In this document: piece after piece, positions 26,699-35,399 of the stretch
How the letters are laid out: every line of letters begins with the position of its first letter
Position numbering within the stretch: position 1 is the first letter of the stretch
Source of the DNA: Paenibacillus sp. FSL A5-0031
GTDB taxonomy: Bacteria > Bacillota > Bacilli > Paenibacillales > Paenibacillaceae
Reading direction: 5' to 3'
Length of the DNA stretch: 64,000 bases
Assembly (NCBI RefSeq): GCF_001956295.1
Contig: NZ_MRTD01000025.1
Span: 36,691-100,690 of the forward strand
Notes under the pieces: generated by a model
Told to the model about the DNA's origin: nothing
Databases searched by the model: none
What the model saw: only the letters and a program-made list of their open reading frames with translations
Position numbers and translations under genes: made by a program

Positions 26699-27793
26699 CT
26701 AGTAACCTCTCTTCAATTGACTGATATCTAAAATCTCAAGATCATCTGGTTCACTGTCTGGTCTTATAGTAAAGGAGAACTGAATAATAATATTAATATC
26801 AGTCGAACCAACGTGATCATAGTTATCTTCATCACGATCTTGTCGCCCAGTATATGCATATAACTCAACATAGGTCTTCACATCAGCAAACCCATGAATC
26901 ACTACATCACCCGACTCAATCTCAGTTTCAAAACTACTAATCTTTATATCATCGATAGCATACGTATCAGCATACTCAACTGTATAATCACGATTATTCG
27001 AAACTCGAATATCATAACCTTTATTTAATGTGAAATTGGAGATTTCATAATATATTGAGTCGTGGAAACGACGTCCCTGTAAGATTGATTCAATATAAGC
27101 ATTTGTAATATTCAGGCTCTCTAACCAAATTGTAAGGCTTTTGTATTTCTCCTGCTCTCTCTCATGTCTCACTAGCACTTGGAAGAAATCTTCTCTGTTT
27201 TCAACAGCTTCTTTGACCGACTTGTATAACATAAACCTATTCGAATCTTCTGCCAATTCAGCATGAAGTGACTTTTTATCATCAGCGTAAAAATCGTTTA
27301 CATTTTCTGTGATAAACAAGCAATTATCTAGATTCTTTTGCTCCGCTACTTCCACATACATCAACCATGTCAAACAGTCTCTGAACTCGTCCTTTCTCTC
27401 ACTAAATGGTTTTTTCCGTTGTATAGCCCGTTCAACAACAATAGGCATAAGATGACCTGTGTTATCGTAAGGAATAATTTGAATAATTCCTTTTTCATTA
27501 AGTTCCCGATAAAAACAATCAAACTTCTCCAACAATGCATATTCATCAAGAGTTACTTCAGCAATCTTATCGTCATCGAGCAAGTGTTTATTTAATTCAA
27601 TAATAGCTGTTTGTAGTGATTGCTTCTTTAATTTTAGATTGACCAAATATTTATTCCTTGTCTCTTCCAATACGATCTGAGAAATGTATAAATTGTTACC
27701 TGCCCACTCACAAAGATTAAGAAGACGTTTGTTATAGTATTTTTTCAAGAAAGGGTCCGTAAAAGTGACTGTCGTATCTAAAAAAATATTCAC
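26699..27793 (-). CDS. PIN-domain protein, DUF4935 family
   Basis: 364 residues. The N-terminal PIN-like nuclease domain begins MNIFLDTTVTFTDPF with the first acidic residue in LDTT; further conserved acids are in EFRDCLTWLMYVEVA and CLFITENVNDFY. The C-terminal 180 residues are beta-rich and unassigned. DUF4935 proteins are presumed RNases and occur in defence islands. GTG 27793 follows GGAGG. The gene precedes gajA by about 120 bases in the same direction, so a shared transcript is possible. No antitoxin partner is evident, so it need not be a toxin-antitoxin component. Confidence 0.8.
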   Translation of the reverse strand: MNIFLDTTVTFTDPFLKKYYNKRLLNLCEWAGNNLYISQIVLEETRNKYLVNLKLKKQSLQTAIIELNKHLLDDDKIAEVTLDEYALLEKFDCFYRELNEKGIIQIIPYDNTGHLMPIVVERAIQRKKPFSERKDEFRDCLTWLMYVEVAEQKNLDNCLFITENVNDFYADDKKSLHAELAEDSNRFMLYKSVKEAVENREDFFQVLVRHEREQEKYKSLTIWLESLNITNAYIESILQGRRFHDSIYYEISNFTLNKGYDIRVSNNRDYTVEYADTYAIDDIKISSFETEIESGDVVIHGFADVKTYVELYAYTGRQDRDEDNYDHVGSTDINIIIQFSFTIRPDSEPDDLEILDISQLKRGY

Positions 27794-27922
27794 GAAAAAA
27801 AATCCTCCATTTCTTAATAATAATTCGCTAGTTCCCCTCTATTTCAATATCTAAGCTATTTAACCTTAGCAAGCTACCAGTGAAATATATGAACGAGTTA
27901 ATTTTAAATTATCAGCGTGTTT

Positions 27923-28687
27923 TTATATCAAATCCATGGTATGGCGACATTGCGGAAAACTGGAACAACCATAAAACTCCCCACGTTTCCCAATACGTTT
28001 GACTAATAAGTAACCACATTGTGGGCATTCGAGATCGTCAGACTCCATAATCTGCTTGCTCACTGCGACTTCATTTTCAGGTTCTAGCTGTTGATTAATC
28101 TGTTTTGTATTTGGTGACGTCTGTTCAGGATTTATCGCCAAAATTAACTCAATCAGCTGCTGCCTCATGATCAAACGAACTCCGTTAGATTTAGCCAATG
28201 TGTAAGCCTGTTCTGTATAATCACTGTTGGTAACGACCCACGCCTCTGAAGCCCCGTAATGATTTAATGCAGTATGTACTTCTTGCACAGCCTTTAGACC
28301 AACATTTTTACTATAACGCTTCGCCTGTACCACTATTTTCTTTCCAGCTTTTAAGATGATTAAATCTGCACCATAATCACCGGAAGCCTGGGTAACTTCT
28401 ACAACATAACCGTGGGCTTTAAATAAATGACCCAAATACTTCTCAAACTGTCGCCCCTCCATTTTATCGATTTTCGCAATACCGGATCTCTTTAAACGCT
28501 CGATTTGTGTCTGATTAATCGAGAAGATAATAACAGCGTAACCAGCAAAAATAACACCTGCAGCAATCCCTGCAACTACGATCGATTTCGTAAGTGAGTA
28601 TACTACCCATCCAGCCCCAAGCATAAATAGGATCACAATTGTCTGCAAATGGTCTAACTCTTCCTTTTTTCTTCTGCGCTTAGCCAT
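27923..28687 (-). CDS. Mrr-like restriction endonuclease with membrane anchor and topoisomerase-type zinc finger
   Basis: About 254 residues. Two N-terminal membrane helices (about 12-50) are followed by an Mrr_cat domain with GADLIILKAGKKIVVQAKRY, the D...ExK-type core (Asp, Gln, Lys), and a C-terminal topoisomerase C4 finger, CPQCGYLLVKRIGKRGEFYG with CSSFPQC. Such proteins are annotated as restriction endonucleases but are often membrane-bound and of unknown role. The ATG 28687 start (MAKRRRKKEELD) is chosen over an upstream TTG. It lies upstream of the PIN gene. Confidence 0.85.
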   Translation of the reverse strand: MAKRRRKKEELDHLQTIVILFMLGAGWVVYSLTKSIVVAGIAAGVIFAGYAVIIFSINQTQIERLKRSGIAKIDKMEGRQFEKYLGHLFKAHGYVVEVTQASGDYGADLIILKAGKKIVVQAKRYSKNVGLKAVQEVHTALNHYGASEAWVVTNSDYTEQAYTLAKSNGVRLIMRQQLIELILAINPEQTSPNTKQINQQLEPENEVAVSKQIMESDDLECPQCGYLLVKRIGKRGEFYGCSSFPQCRHTMDLI

Positions 28688-28744
28688 CTCTGTTAAGTTA
28701 CCCCTTTGTCGTTTTTTGTTGACTTTGTCTATCAGATTCTGCAA

Positions 28745-29128
28745 CAGGAAAATATACCCACAATGTAGTAGAATCTTACTATATTTTCGTTGGATTTGGA
28801 AGTATAGTATCTATTCATATATCTCTGGTGGCATACATGATTAGTATGGCAGACGATTTTAAAAATGGTTAATAAGTGAAGGATTAGCATTTCAATTCTG
28901 TGAATTTTTGCAGGTTTTACAAGTGTTAGTGTTTCACGTGACCGGCTAGAAGATGCGTGCTACTGGGCACGTGTTTAATAAAATAAGTAGTCTACTGCAG
29001 TGCCTGCTCATCCTTCTGTTATTTAACTATCGTTCCATTAGCGTAGAGATATAACAGACTGCTACCATACTAACCTGCCAGTTACTTCAATGGAGAACAG
29101 CTGATCATTTTGTTCTACTAATGTGCGA
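28745..29128. other. Gene-free stretch
   Basis: Looked at specifically for an immunity gene for the E3-type RNase; no frame on either strand looked like a protein. Confidence 0.4.
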
Positions 29129-29395
29129 TTAAATATTAATCGTACGCCCCTCCACTTTTCCTTTTGTTGGATGGTGATCTCCCTGTGGCGTCAATACGCC
29201 GATATGATACCCGTTTTTGTCGTATACCTCCACCTCTCCGTGAAGTGGGTCCTTGTGATAATAGCGACGTTTCTTTTTGTCTGTGTGAATCCACTCTTTT
29301 TTCCAACGATGGTTTGTCCGATGCAAAGCTAAGAATTCTACAACCGGATAGTCCTTAAAAGGGACCTCTCTCCAATTCCGTTCACTTTTTTCCAT
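29129..29395 (-). CDS. Small colicin-E3-type ribonuclease domain protein
   Basis: 88 residues. The C-terminal half matches the cytotoxic domain of colicin E3 (16S rRNA RNase): RYYHKDPLHGEVEVYDKNG carries the D-x-x-H-x-x-x-E triad equivalent to Asp510, His513 and Glu517, and the Arg near the end in VEGRTINI corresponds to Arg545. HIGVLTPQG fits the known strand. ATG 29395 has GGAGCG nine bases upstream; the longer frame includes the leader hairpin. There is no secretion or delivery domain and no obvious immunity gene, so it is either a cargo domain, an internal effector or a leftover cassette. Confidence 0.75.
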   Translation of the reverse strand: MEKSERNWREVPFKDYPVVEFLALHRTNHRWKKEWIHTDKKKRRYYHKDPLHGEVEVYDKNGYHIGVLTPQGDHHPTKGKVEGRTINI

Positions 29396-29427
29396 AAATA
29401 TAAGCGCTCCTTTTCGAATGAAATGAA

Positions 29428-29458
29428 AAGAGCGCAGGAGATTATCTCCTGCGCTCTT
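29428..29458 (-). terminator. Perfect hairpin in the leader of the E3-type RNase gene
   Basis: 14-bp perfect arms (29428-29441 and 29445-29458) with a three-base loop, then CTTTTCATTTC on the minus strand and the ribosome site of the RNase about 20 bases further on. It could be a terminator that keeps the gene silent or an attenuator. Confidence 0.55.
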
Positions 29459-29477
29459 CCGCCAAAATAACGGGAAC

Positions 29478-29520
29478 AAAAAAAGCCCCAAGTGGCAGCT
29501 GTGAAGCCGTCACTTGGGGC
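29478..29520 (-). terminator. Strong Rho-independent terminator
   Basis: GCCCCAAGTG pairs with CACTTGGGGC, followed on the minus strand by eight T residues. Confidence 0.8.
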
Positions 29521-29621
29521 AATTACTTACAGTGGCGAGAAAACACAAAAATTCACACCAACTTGTTCTTATTAGATTGAAGGATTATTTTATCTAAAAT
29601 GAGAGCGCTTAAATTTGCAGA

Positions 29622-29673
29622 AACAAAAAAAGGGCTCTAGCAGCAGTCAATAATGACCGCCACTAGAGCCCTT
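29622..29673 (-). terminator. Strong Rho-independent terminator
   Basis: AGGGCTCTAG pairs with CTAGAGCCCT, followed on the minus strand by seven T residues. It is one of three hairpins within 250 bases that separate the sigma-like gene from the E3-type RNase gene. Confidence 0.8.
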
Positions 29674-29831
29674 TAAATATTTTAATATGAAGTCATTAGT
29701 CTTGTCCTTAAAAGAAGATAGAAAATACCTATTACCTGGATATGCTTTAAAAGCCTTATATACTTTTATAGATTGAACACTAATAAAATAGGAAGAAACC
29801 TTAAAAGTAGAATCAACCTAAATTATTAATA

Positions 29832-30773
29832 TTATAAAATGTGAATCGAAATAAAATTTGTTCCCCAGCATGAAACAAAAAAAACAACCGTTTTTAGTCT
29901 GTTTTCAAAATTTTTACTTAAAAATCTCAAAATGTTTTTCTCCCCCCTACTTTTATTCTTATGTACATTTTGTTGTGTAGATCCGGAAATAAGGGCTTGC
30001 TGTCCTTCCGTTACCGGATCTTTGCCGTAACATTGCTCGATCGCCTCCCGTTGTCGATCACTTTTCAAAGCTGCTTTATGTAAACGCGTCTGAACAACAA
30101 GACCGTAATACAGGCGTTTGAGCTCTAGACTTAGTTTAATTTCTTGTTTATTTATAGTAATAGCCATTCGTTTCAAACTTTCACGCAGTTGCTCCGGATC
30201 TCGTTGTTCATTCGTATTTTGCAAACTCAAATATTCCCTTATCGCATCAACCCGATTTTTATCATTATTTCCATTTACGAATTTAATTCTCCGCCAGTCC
30301 CTGCGAATCCGACTAATGACATTAATCCGAATGTAGCGATAAAATCCCTTCTCCAGATCCACACGGGGAATAAACTCCGTTGCAATGTAACGATATATTT
30401 CATCTTCTTTATCTGATCGTGGAACATCAGCGACATCATTCCAGTAGGAAACAAGAGCAGATCGAACCATGTTGCGAAATTGAATTTTAAACTGACCATA
30501 TTCGGCCGATGTTACCGTATTCTCACGGATAGCGGCTGCTATCCTCATTACTTCCTTCACTTCTAAATTCTTTAAATGCGCCGTCTCCATTTTCTTATCT
30601 GGAAAGTCTCCAAGTTCAACAATGAGCTTGGTTGTATAAATGTCATAGCCCTTCCTGAGTTGGCCATGTTTTTTCCGGATAAGAGAAAGCGCGCTTCGTT
30701 CGTCTACCGCTTGGACATCCTCCTGTACTTCTGTACCATCAAATAGAAAACCACGCACCTGAAACTTTTCCAT
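29832..30773 (-). CDS. Sigma-factor-like protein (region 4-like C-terminus)
   Basis: 313 residues, not a recognised named family. Residues about 100-165 (VSYWNDVADVPRSDKEDEIY and YRYIRINVISRIRRDWRR) resemble the helical core of sigma region 2. Residues about 235-290 (SDRQREAIEQCYGKDPVTEG and QQALISGSTQQNVHKNKSRG) resemble sigma-70 region 4 with its HTH. The N-terminus has a beta-rich extension. RBS GGGGG precedes ATG 30773. It could be a phage-type or alternative sigma factor that directs transcription of the island. The last 20 residues are hydrophobic and may result from a late frameshift. Confidence 0.5.
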   Translation of the reverse strand: MEKFQVRGFLFDGTEVQEDVQAVDERSALSLIRKKHGQLRKGYDIYTTKLIVELGDFPDKKMETAHLKNLEVKEVMRIAAAIRENTVTSAEYGQFKIQFRNMVRSALVSYWNDVADVPRSDKEDEIYRYIATEFIPRVDLEKGFYRYIRINVISRIRRDWRRIKFVNGNNDKNRVDAIREYLSLQNTNEQRDPEQLRESLKRMAITINKQEIKLSLELKRLYYGLVVQTRLHKAALKSDRQREAIEQCYGKDPVTEGQQALISGSTQQNVHKNKSRGEKNILRFLSKNFENRLKTVVFFVSCWGTNFISIHIL

Positions 30774-30900
30774 TTTGCCCCCACTTTTCTGTTTGTACCT
30801 TACCTACTATCATTTTCATACGATCCATTCAAAAAGCAATATCTAGGAGTACTATTATTAATATTTTATTATGGCTGTAACGAAATTGTCTTAAAGTGAA

Positions 30901-30936
30901 ACGGCCGAAATCCATAAGGACTCGGCCGTCTTTTTT
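30901..30936. terminator. Terminator between DUF1643 and sigma-like genes
   Basis: ACGGCCGA pairs with TCGGCCGT; TTTTTT follows on the plus strand and a shorter T-rich stretch on the minus strand. Confidence 0.65.
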
Positions 30937-30956
30937 AATTATGCCTATTTCTTTGT

Positions 30957-31598
30957 TTACTTCTGGTTAAGCAGACCTATAAGGTCACTCCTCGTCACGG
31001 ACCGAATGGATGCATTAGTATATTTACCCCATGCAAAAATAGGTCGAGGATGTGGCACATACTTCAATGGCTTCCCCGAATTCATGAATTTTTTATCCTT
31101 AGAATTAAGTATTTCATAACACCTAATCTTCTTATATGCTTTTAAAATACTGTTTCTTCTTGAACTGTGGTTTAATTGTTGTAGCATCCCTAATTGACCT
31201 TTAATGCCCCAGCCTAAAAAAACTAGCTCTGATTCAGCTATGGCTTGTGAAATAAATTCCCAGTTTATTGCTTCAAATGCAAATTGCGATTGAGCAACCT
31301 TATTGCTTGACCCGCAAACAAAACTCGATACATTCACTACATAAATAGCGTTACATCCATTTTCTTTGGCAACATTGATTAGTTGGTCCACCGTCTTGTC
31401 AGATTGATTATGAGATGCCTTACTGGGGTTCATCATCATTGCTGTTAAGACATTCCCCCCCCTTGCCCATCGTTTTTCCAAAAAGTATCGGTTTGTTTTA
31501 TATCTATTAAAGATAGCAACTCCATTAATTCCCACCCCATCAATGTCGTTAAAACATGGAAGTTTAAGTTTGTTAGCCAACTGCTCATACCATGACAT
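30957..31598 (-). CDS. DUF1643 family protein
   Basis: 213 residues. NRYFLEKRWARGGNVLTAMM and MNPSKASHNQSDKTVDQLI, then AIYVVNVSSF and LVFLGWGIKGQLG, are the conserved features of DUF1643, whose function is unknown but which is common in phage, plasmid and defence contexts. The C-terminus has YVPHPRPIFAW, also typical. GGGGGG precedes ATG 31598. No enzymatic activity can be stated from the sequence. Confidence 0.8.
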   Translation of the reverse strand: MSWYEQLANKLKLPCFNDIDGVGINGVAIFNRYKTNRYFLEKRWARGGNVLTAMMMNPSKASHNQSDKTVDQLINVAKENGCNAIYVVNVSSFVCGSSNKVAQSQFAFEAINWEFISQAIAESELVFLGWGIKGQLGMLQQLNHSSRRNSILKAYKKIRCYEILNSKDKKFMNSGKPLKYVPHPRPIFAWGKYTNASIRSVTRSDLIGLLNQK

Positions 31599-31599
31599 T

Positions 31600-31860
31600 C
31601 CATTCCCCCCCTTTTTATTCTCTCACCTTAAATCAATAACGAAGAAGAAGATTAAAATCTCCGACAGACACTCGAGCTCTCCATATAACATTAATCATGA
31701 GAAGCGATATATTTAATGATTGAAAATTACTATTTGTGGCATTTTGAAATATTGGTTCGATTATTTGATTTGTATCAACGGAATAGCTGCAGACTACTCC
31801 TTTTTCACTTCAACAATTCGAACTATTCTTCCCGCTCGTATTATCAGGTCACCAGATCTT
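31600..31860. other. Gene-free stretch upstream of DUF1643
   Basis: Probably the promoter region of the DUF1643 gene; no frame or repeat seen. Confidence 0.4.
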
Positions 31861-32123
31861 TCTCGTAGACCAAACCCAGCGCATTGGTGTACAGTGTGAT
31901 TGAGACACTGAAAGAAAACGGACTGCGCCCGCTCGGGTACCACAAGTATCTATTTAATCAAACCGTAACTTCCAGATCTCCTAACTTCGAAAACGCTTAA
32001 ACCCTGTATACCCGGTCCTCTTCCTTCCAGGATACCTGTCGCATGCCTTAATAATCATCGATCATACTCTGGCTCCCATATGACTACTAGGTGGGGCTTA
32101 TTTAACGCTCACACTTAATGAAA
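31861..32123 (+). pseudogene. IS66-type transposase C-terminal remnant
   Basis: The plus strand reads ALVYSVIETLKENGLRPLGY and then HKYLFNQ, the conserved C-terminal region of IS66 TnpC proteins. GGTGGGGCTTATTTAACGCT near 32092-32111 resembles the sequence just inside the right end of IS66 elements. The rest of the element is gone. Confidence 0.6.
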
Positions 32124-32146
32124 AAGAGCAGCTGCCGTGACCCTTT

Positions 32147-32923
32147 TTATATAACAAGTTTCTTGGAAAAATAACTTGAATCTATTAATTGTTGATAGAT
32201 TCCCAATGAATCAGACAAAAGAATCATTTTTAAAGCCATTTCGAACGGCATTCCCGAGTTCAATGAAAGTATTCTTACTGCATGTAGGAAATTCTCATGA
32301 CCTTCAATAATAGGATCATTTGAAAGCTCCCTTAGAGAATATTTAGCTGTATATGGTGAAGGCTCAAACGATGTTAAAAATTTAATTATCTCATAACTCT
32401 CTTTTTTTGCTCTTTTTTGACCAGCAACATTCCCAGCGACGGCGTTCCAAGGTGGAAGTATCCCTTTTTTCATACGATATGTCTCAATTAAGATACCTTC
32501 AATAATTTTGAGTTCTTTTCTGAATCTATCTTGGGTAAAATCTCTAATGCTAAATTCATTAGGATCATAACCAAACCAATTATAAATATTATTTCTAGTT
32601 ACTGCCTGACTCAGAGGTGATTGAACAAAAATTGAGAAACCTAGCTTTTCATTAGACTGAAAATAATCTTGGATCTTTTCATATTTACAGCTGGAAGGAT
32701 CTACAGCAATTAATCCGTTATGTTGTTTAAACCGTTCAGTCAAGTCCACAGCTAACCCTATGTATAACAGTTCATTTGTGTAGTAATTCCAATAACTGTA
32801 GATACCTGAAGAAGCCCAGCCATAGCTATCTGTTGCCGAACACAGATCATCAAGAGCATAAGCAATCTGATTCATTTCATCTCTGCGATAAGCATCTAAA
32901 ATAATAGTACCAAACACCACCAT
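32147..32923 (-). CDS. GIY-YIG nuclease-domain protein
   Basis: 258 residues. Residues about 38-75 give SGIYSYWNYYTNELLYIGLA and then DLTERFKQHNG, the GIY...YIG core with the conserved Arg and His. The remainder is helical and unassigned (PPWNAVAGNVAGQKRAKK may be a nucleic-acid contact). GIY-YIG proteins include homing, repair and restriction nucleases. AAGGGG lies close to ATG 32923. It is flanked by an IS66 remnant and methyltransferase copies, so a restriction role with the methyltransferase at 33233 is possible but unproven. Confidence 0.75.
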   Translation of the reverse strand: MVVFGTIILDAYRRDEMNQIAYALDDLCSATDSYGWASSGIYSYWNYYTNELLYIGLAVDLTERFKQHNGLIAVDPSSCKYEKIQDYFQSNEKLGFSIFVQSPLSQAVTRNNIYNWFGYDPNEFSIRDFTQDRFRKELKIIEGILIETYRMKKGILPPWNAVAGNVAGQKRAKKESYEIIKFLTSFEPSPYTAKYSLRELSNDPIIEGHENFLHAVRILSLNSGMPFEMALKMILLSDSLGIYQQLIDSSYFSKKLVI

Positions 32924-33009
32924 TGCCCCTTCTCTTTCTTATTGATTCAAATGCTCAATAAGTTCTTTGAATACAAAAATCTTACCACATTTTATCAATC
33001 TCAAATATC

Positions 33010-33118
33010 TCCAAGACCGATATGTTATGATGGCAGTCTCTTTAGCTACTCCACTAGCTGCAAATTCGCCTGGCTCGTTATTATTCTCAATCATCTCCTT
33101 AAACAACTCTTCTGTTGT
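33010..33118 (-). pseudogene. Third, decayed methyltransferase fragment
   Basis: The sequence around CCTGGCTCGTTATTATTCTC and AATCATCTCCTTAAACAACTC matches, with many changes, the C-terminal coding region of the methyltransferases at 33350-33440 and 19970-20060. It encodes a degenerate version of the MVNSSEPGEL...AGSGVAEEAA region. Only about 110 bases remain. Confidence 0.6.
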
Positions 33119-33232
33119 GTATAAACCTGTATATATAGCTGTACAGCTGTATGTACAGGTTTCAAAATTAAAAGTGTGTTCATAAAAACTATAACAATCG
33201 AAAAAATTTTATGTAGATTCGTAATAAATAGA

Positions 33233-33934
33233 TTAAGTTAATTTATGCTTCAACTCTAAAGAATTTTGTATTCGTTTTTTACTAACATCATACCAACTAA
33301 AATCAATTTCAAAAGCCATCCATGACCGACTTGTCATAATGGCAGCCTCTTCTGCTACCCCACTCCCTGCAAAAAAATCCACCATTAATTCCCCAGGCTC
33401 ACTACTATTCACAATCATCTCTTTTAACAACTCTACAGGTTTTTCCGTAGGATGTATGGTCTTATTACCATGAATGCGCGTAATACGCCAAATATCTGTC
33501 TGTTTACGTGTTGAGATCCGTCTGACGCGTTTATCCCCTTTCACAGCGAAAATGATAAATTCGTGACGATAACGATATTGCCAACCAAGACCCATATGCT
33601 GTTTATCCCATACAATACAATTCTTGACTATGAATCCTGCATTACGCAACCAGATCACCATGTCTGCATACATCCTCCAGTCAATACAAACATAAATATG
33701 TCGTCCTGGCTTGAGCACTCTGTAAGCTTGAAAGATCCATTGCATACAAAAACGCTTGTATTCCACCGGTGAAAGCATGTCGTTCTCTATGATATTAAAT
33801 CTTGGCTTTTTCGTTTTCGTTTGAGTTGTCCCACCAAATCTTAAATTATATGGTGGATCTGCTATCAATAAATCGACTGAATTATCCTCCAAATGTTTCT
33901 TTGAACCTTCAATACAGCTTTCGTTATATAACAT
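33233..33934 (-). CDS. Site-specific DNA methyltransferase, DPPY type
   Basis: 233 residues. The catalytic motif LLIADPPYNLRFGG lies near residue 25 and the SAM-binding motif MVDFFAGSGVAEEAA near residue 190, the order of beta-class N6-adenine or N4-cytosine methyltransferases. TIHPTEKPVELLKEM is also typical. GGAGG lies seven bases before ATG 33934. The length is short, with little target-recognition domain, as in phage orphan methyltransferases. Two damaged relatives lie at 19884 and 33010. It may protect against host restriction or pair with the GIY-YIG protein. Confidence 0.88.
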   Translation of the reverse strand: MLYNESCIEGSKKHLEDNSVDLLIADPPYNLRFGGTTQTKTKKPRFNIIENDMLSPVEYKRFCMQWIFQAYRVLKPGRHIYVCIDWRMYADMVIWLRNAGFIVKNCIVWDKQHMGLGWQYRYRHEFIIFAVKGDKRVRRISTRKQTDIWRITRIHGNKTIHPTEKPVELLKEMIVNSSEPGELMVDFFAGSGVAEEAAIMTSRSWMAFEIDFSWYDVSKKRIQNSLELKHKLT

Positions 33935-33939
33935 CCTAT

Positions 33940-34252
33940 TCCTCCTGATATATGTGTCTCTTATATTTAAATTCTATACCACGAATTGGAACAAGTGTTC
34001 TCTTTTTTTATAAAAAAAAAGCTATAGGATTTTCTCCCAAAGCTTTTAATTATCGGTCTCCTACTCTTATCCATACCCACCATAACGTTTTTACTCATCG
34101 ATTTATGATACTAGATCTGATTTTTTCTAAAGTTATTTGATTTAAACAAAGAAAGCCACTCCTAAGAGTGGCTTATTAGTAATATGTTTAATTGGGTTGA
34201 AAGTTACATCTCATTCCCCCCATCGTACTCACTCAATTAATAGATGCTTACA
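33940..34252. other. Stretch with a terminator and no gene
   Basis: Apart from the hairpin at 34153-34174 no coding frame looks real; AT-rich sequence upstream of the methyltransferase may hold its promoter. Confidence 0.4.
34153..34174 (-). terminator. Terminator of the YolD-like operon
   Basis: AAGCCACT pairs with AGTGGCTT; CTTTCTTTGTTT follows on the minus strand. Confidence 0.6.
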
Positions 34253-34253
34253 T

Positions 34254-34472
34254 TTAGAATTCGTTGAGAGGATTATTTTCTGCATCAAACTTTCCCTGAT
34301 ATAAATCGTCTAGCAAATGAGTGAGCATGATTTTCTTAGCAACCCACATGAGAATCATTCCACTGTCAATACTCTTTGCCTCATCATAACCATCAATTTT
34401 TAAGCGTAGTTGTTCAGCATTAAACTCAAGATGCTCAATTAGTTTGAGGCGATCAATGCTCAAGTTCAGCAC
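34254..34472 (-). CDS. Small helical hypothetical protein, 72 residues
   Basis: Not recognised by name. It is helical and charged (LKLIEHLEFNAEQLRLKIDG; MLTHLLDDLYQGKF). A GTG start at 34472 overlaps the YolD-like gene by about 20 bases, with GAGGGTG as the ribosome site, so the two are coupled. Small genes behind yolD are common on plasmids and prophages of Bacillales. Function unknown. Confidence 0.55.
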   Translation of the reverse strand: MLNLSIDRLKLIEHLEFNAEQLRLKIDGYDEAKSIDSGMILMWVAKKIMLTHLLDDLYQGKFDAENNPLNEF

Positions 34473-34788
34473 CCTCTATATCCATAATTTCAAACCATTC
34501 CCCGTCAACCATGAATCGACCCTTCATCTGGTCCACTTTATCCACGATACCATTAACCTCTAGCTCCTCAAACTCATGGTACATCTTAATTTTGATTGCC
34601 TCTCGACGCTTCATGGATTCCGAAACAGCTCTTGAAATATCTTCCCATTCTTGTTCATCAAGGTGTATTCGAGTACGCTTTAGTCGTTCACGATCCCATA
34701 CATTTAGTGCAGTTTTATGCTCAGGTAACATCATGCGTGACGATTCCCACATTCCATTTCCTTCGAGCTTCTTTCGTGATCCTGACGC
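34453..34788 (-). CDS. YolD-like family protein
   Basis: About 111 residues. GNGMWESSRMMLPEHKTAL is the diagnostic YolD segment, followed by WDRERLKRTRIHLDEQEWED and a C-terminal beta region (VDKVDQMKGRFMVDGEWFEI). YolD-like proteins often sit beside UvrX/YqjW Y-family DNA polymerases and are thought to serve SOS-induced mutagenesis, but no polymerase gene is present here. ATG 34788 gives the natural N-terminus MASGSRKKLEGNG; the longer frame adds non-conserved residues. Confidence 0.8.
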   Translation of the reverse strand, partial: ASGSRKKLEGNGMWESSRMMLPEHKTALNVWDRERLKRTRIHLDEQEWEDISRAVSESMKRREAIKIKMYHEFEELEVNGIVDKVDQMKGRFMVDGEWFEIMDIEGAELEH

Positions 34789-35080
34789 CATTATTATCAC
34801 CATCCCTATTATCTTGTTACTCATATTATATGCGAACATTAGTTCTTAAATACAGTCTTGATTTATTATTTCATTAAACTTAGGAGAATTTCTATGAATT
34901 GTTATATCAAGCAGGTTACTTAAATGTAGTAAATTAATAGTGAGGCAATCCATGAAGGAATTGCTATTGCTTTCGTCAAATACTATATTCCATGATCAAA
35001 TGGTTGATTCTTTCCACTTTGTAGCAAAGAATGTCGTATTTTAATCCAACAATTATGATCAGAATATGGAGGAACACACA

Positions 35081-35275
35081 TTGTTTAAATCCGGCTTCAA
35101 ATTACATACCGACGCACACATATCAGCTGCCATTTTCAACAAAACAACTATCATAGCATGGCAAAATAGCGAAATAATTGATTTAGGTGGGATAATTGAA
35201 AAACAAGATGAGCATACAGTCACGATAAACGGAATGCACTACATAAAAGAGGTTTGTGAATTCAAAGTTCGGTAA
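35081..35275 (+). CDS. Small hypothetical protein, 64 residues
   Basis: Not recognised. TTG 35081 is chosen because GGAGG lies about eight bases upstream, inside the longer ATG-started frame. The sequence is beta-rich (KLHTDAHISAAIFNKTTIIA; IDLGGIIEKQDEHTVTING), like a small SH3 or OB-type barrel. It is isolated on the plus strand with its own terminator-like hairpin. Confidence 0.5.
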   Translation: MFKSGFKLHTDAHISAAIFNKTTIIAWQNSEIIDLGGIIEKQDEHTVTINGMHYIKEVCEFKVR

Positions 35276-35305
35276 GTCTTTTCTATATGCCTCTCACCAT
35301 AATAA

Positions 35306-35341
35306 AGAGCATACTCCTTGAGTGAACCAGAAGTATGCTCT
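35306..35341. terminator. Hairpin between the small gene and the broken MFS gene
   Basis: AGAGCATACT pairs with AGTATGCTCT over ten bases; the T-run is weak on the plus strand. Confidence 0.5.
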
Positions 35342-35399
35342 CTTTAAATTACATTACTGTATTCACCGTTTTCTCAGTTCTGCGACCATGCAACTTCTT

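Noticed and set aside
29400..29700. Possible CRISPR-like or repeat array because of three successive hairpins
   Set aside because: The hairpins differ in sequence and each has a T-run, so they are terminators; no direct repeats with spacers exist in the window.
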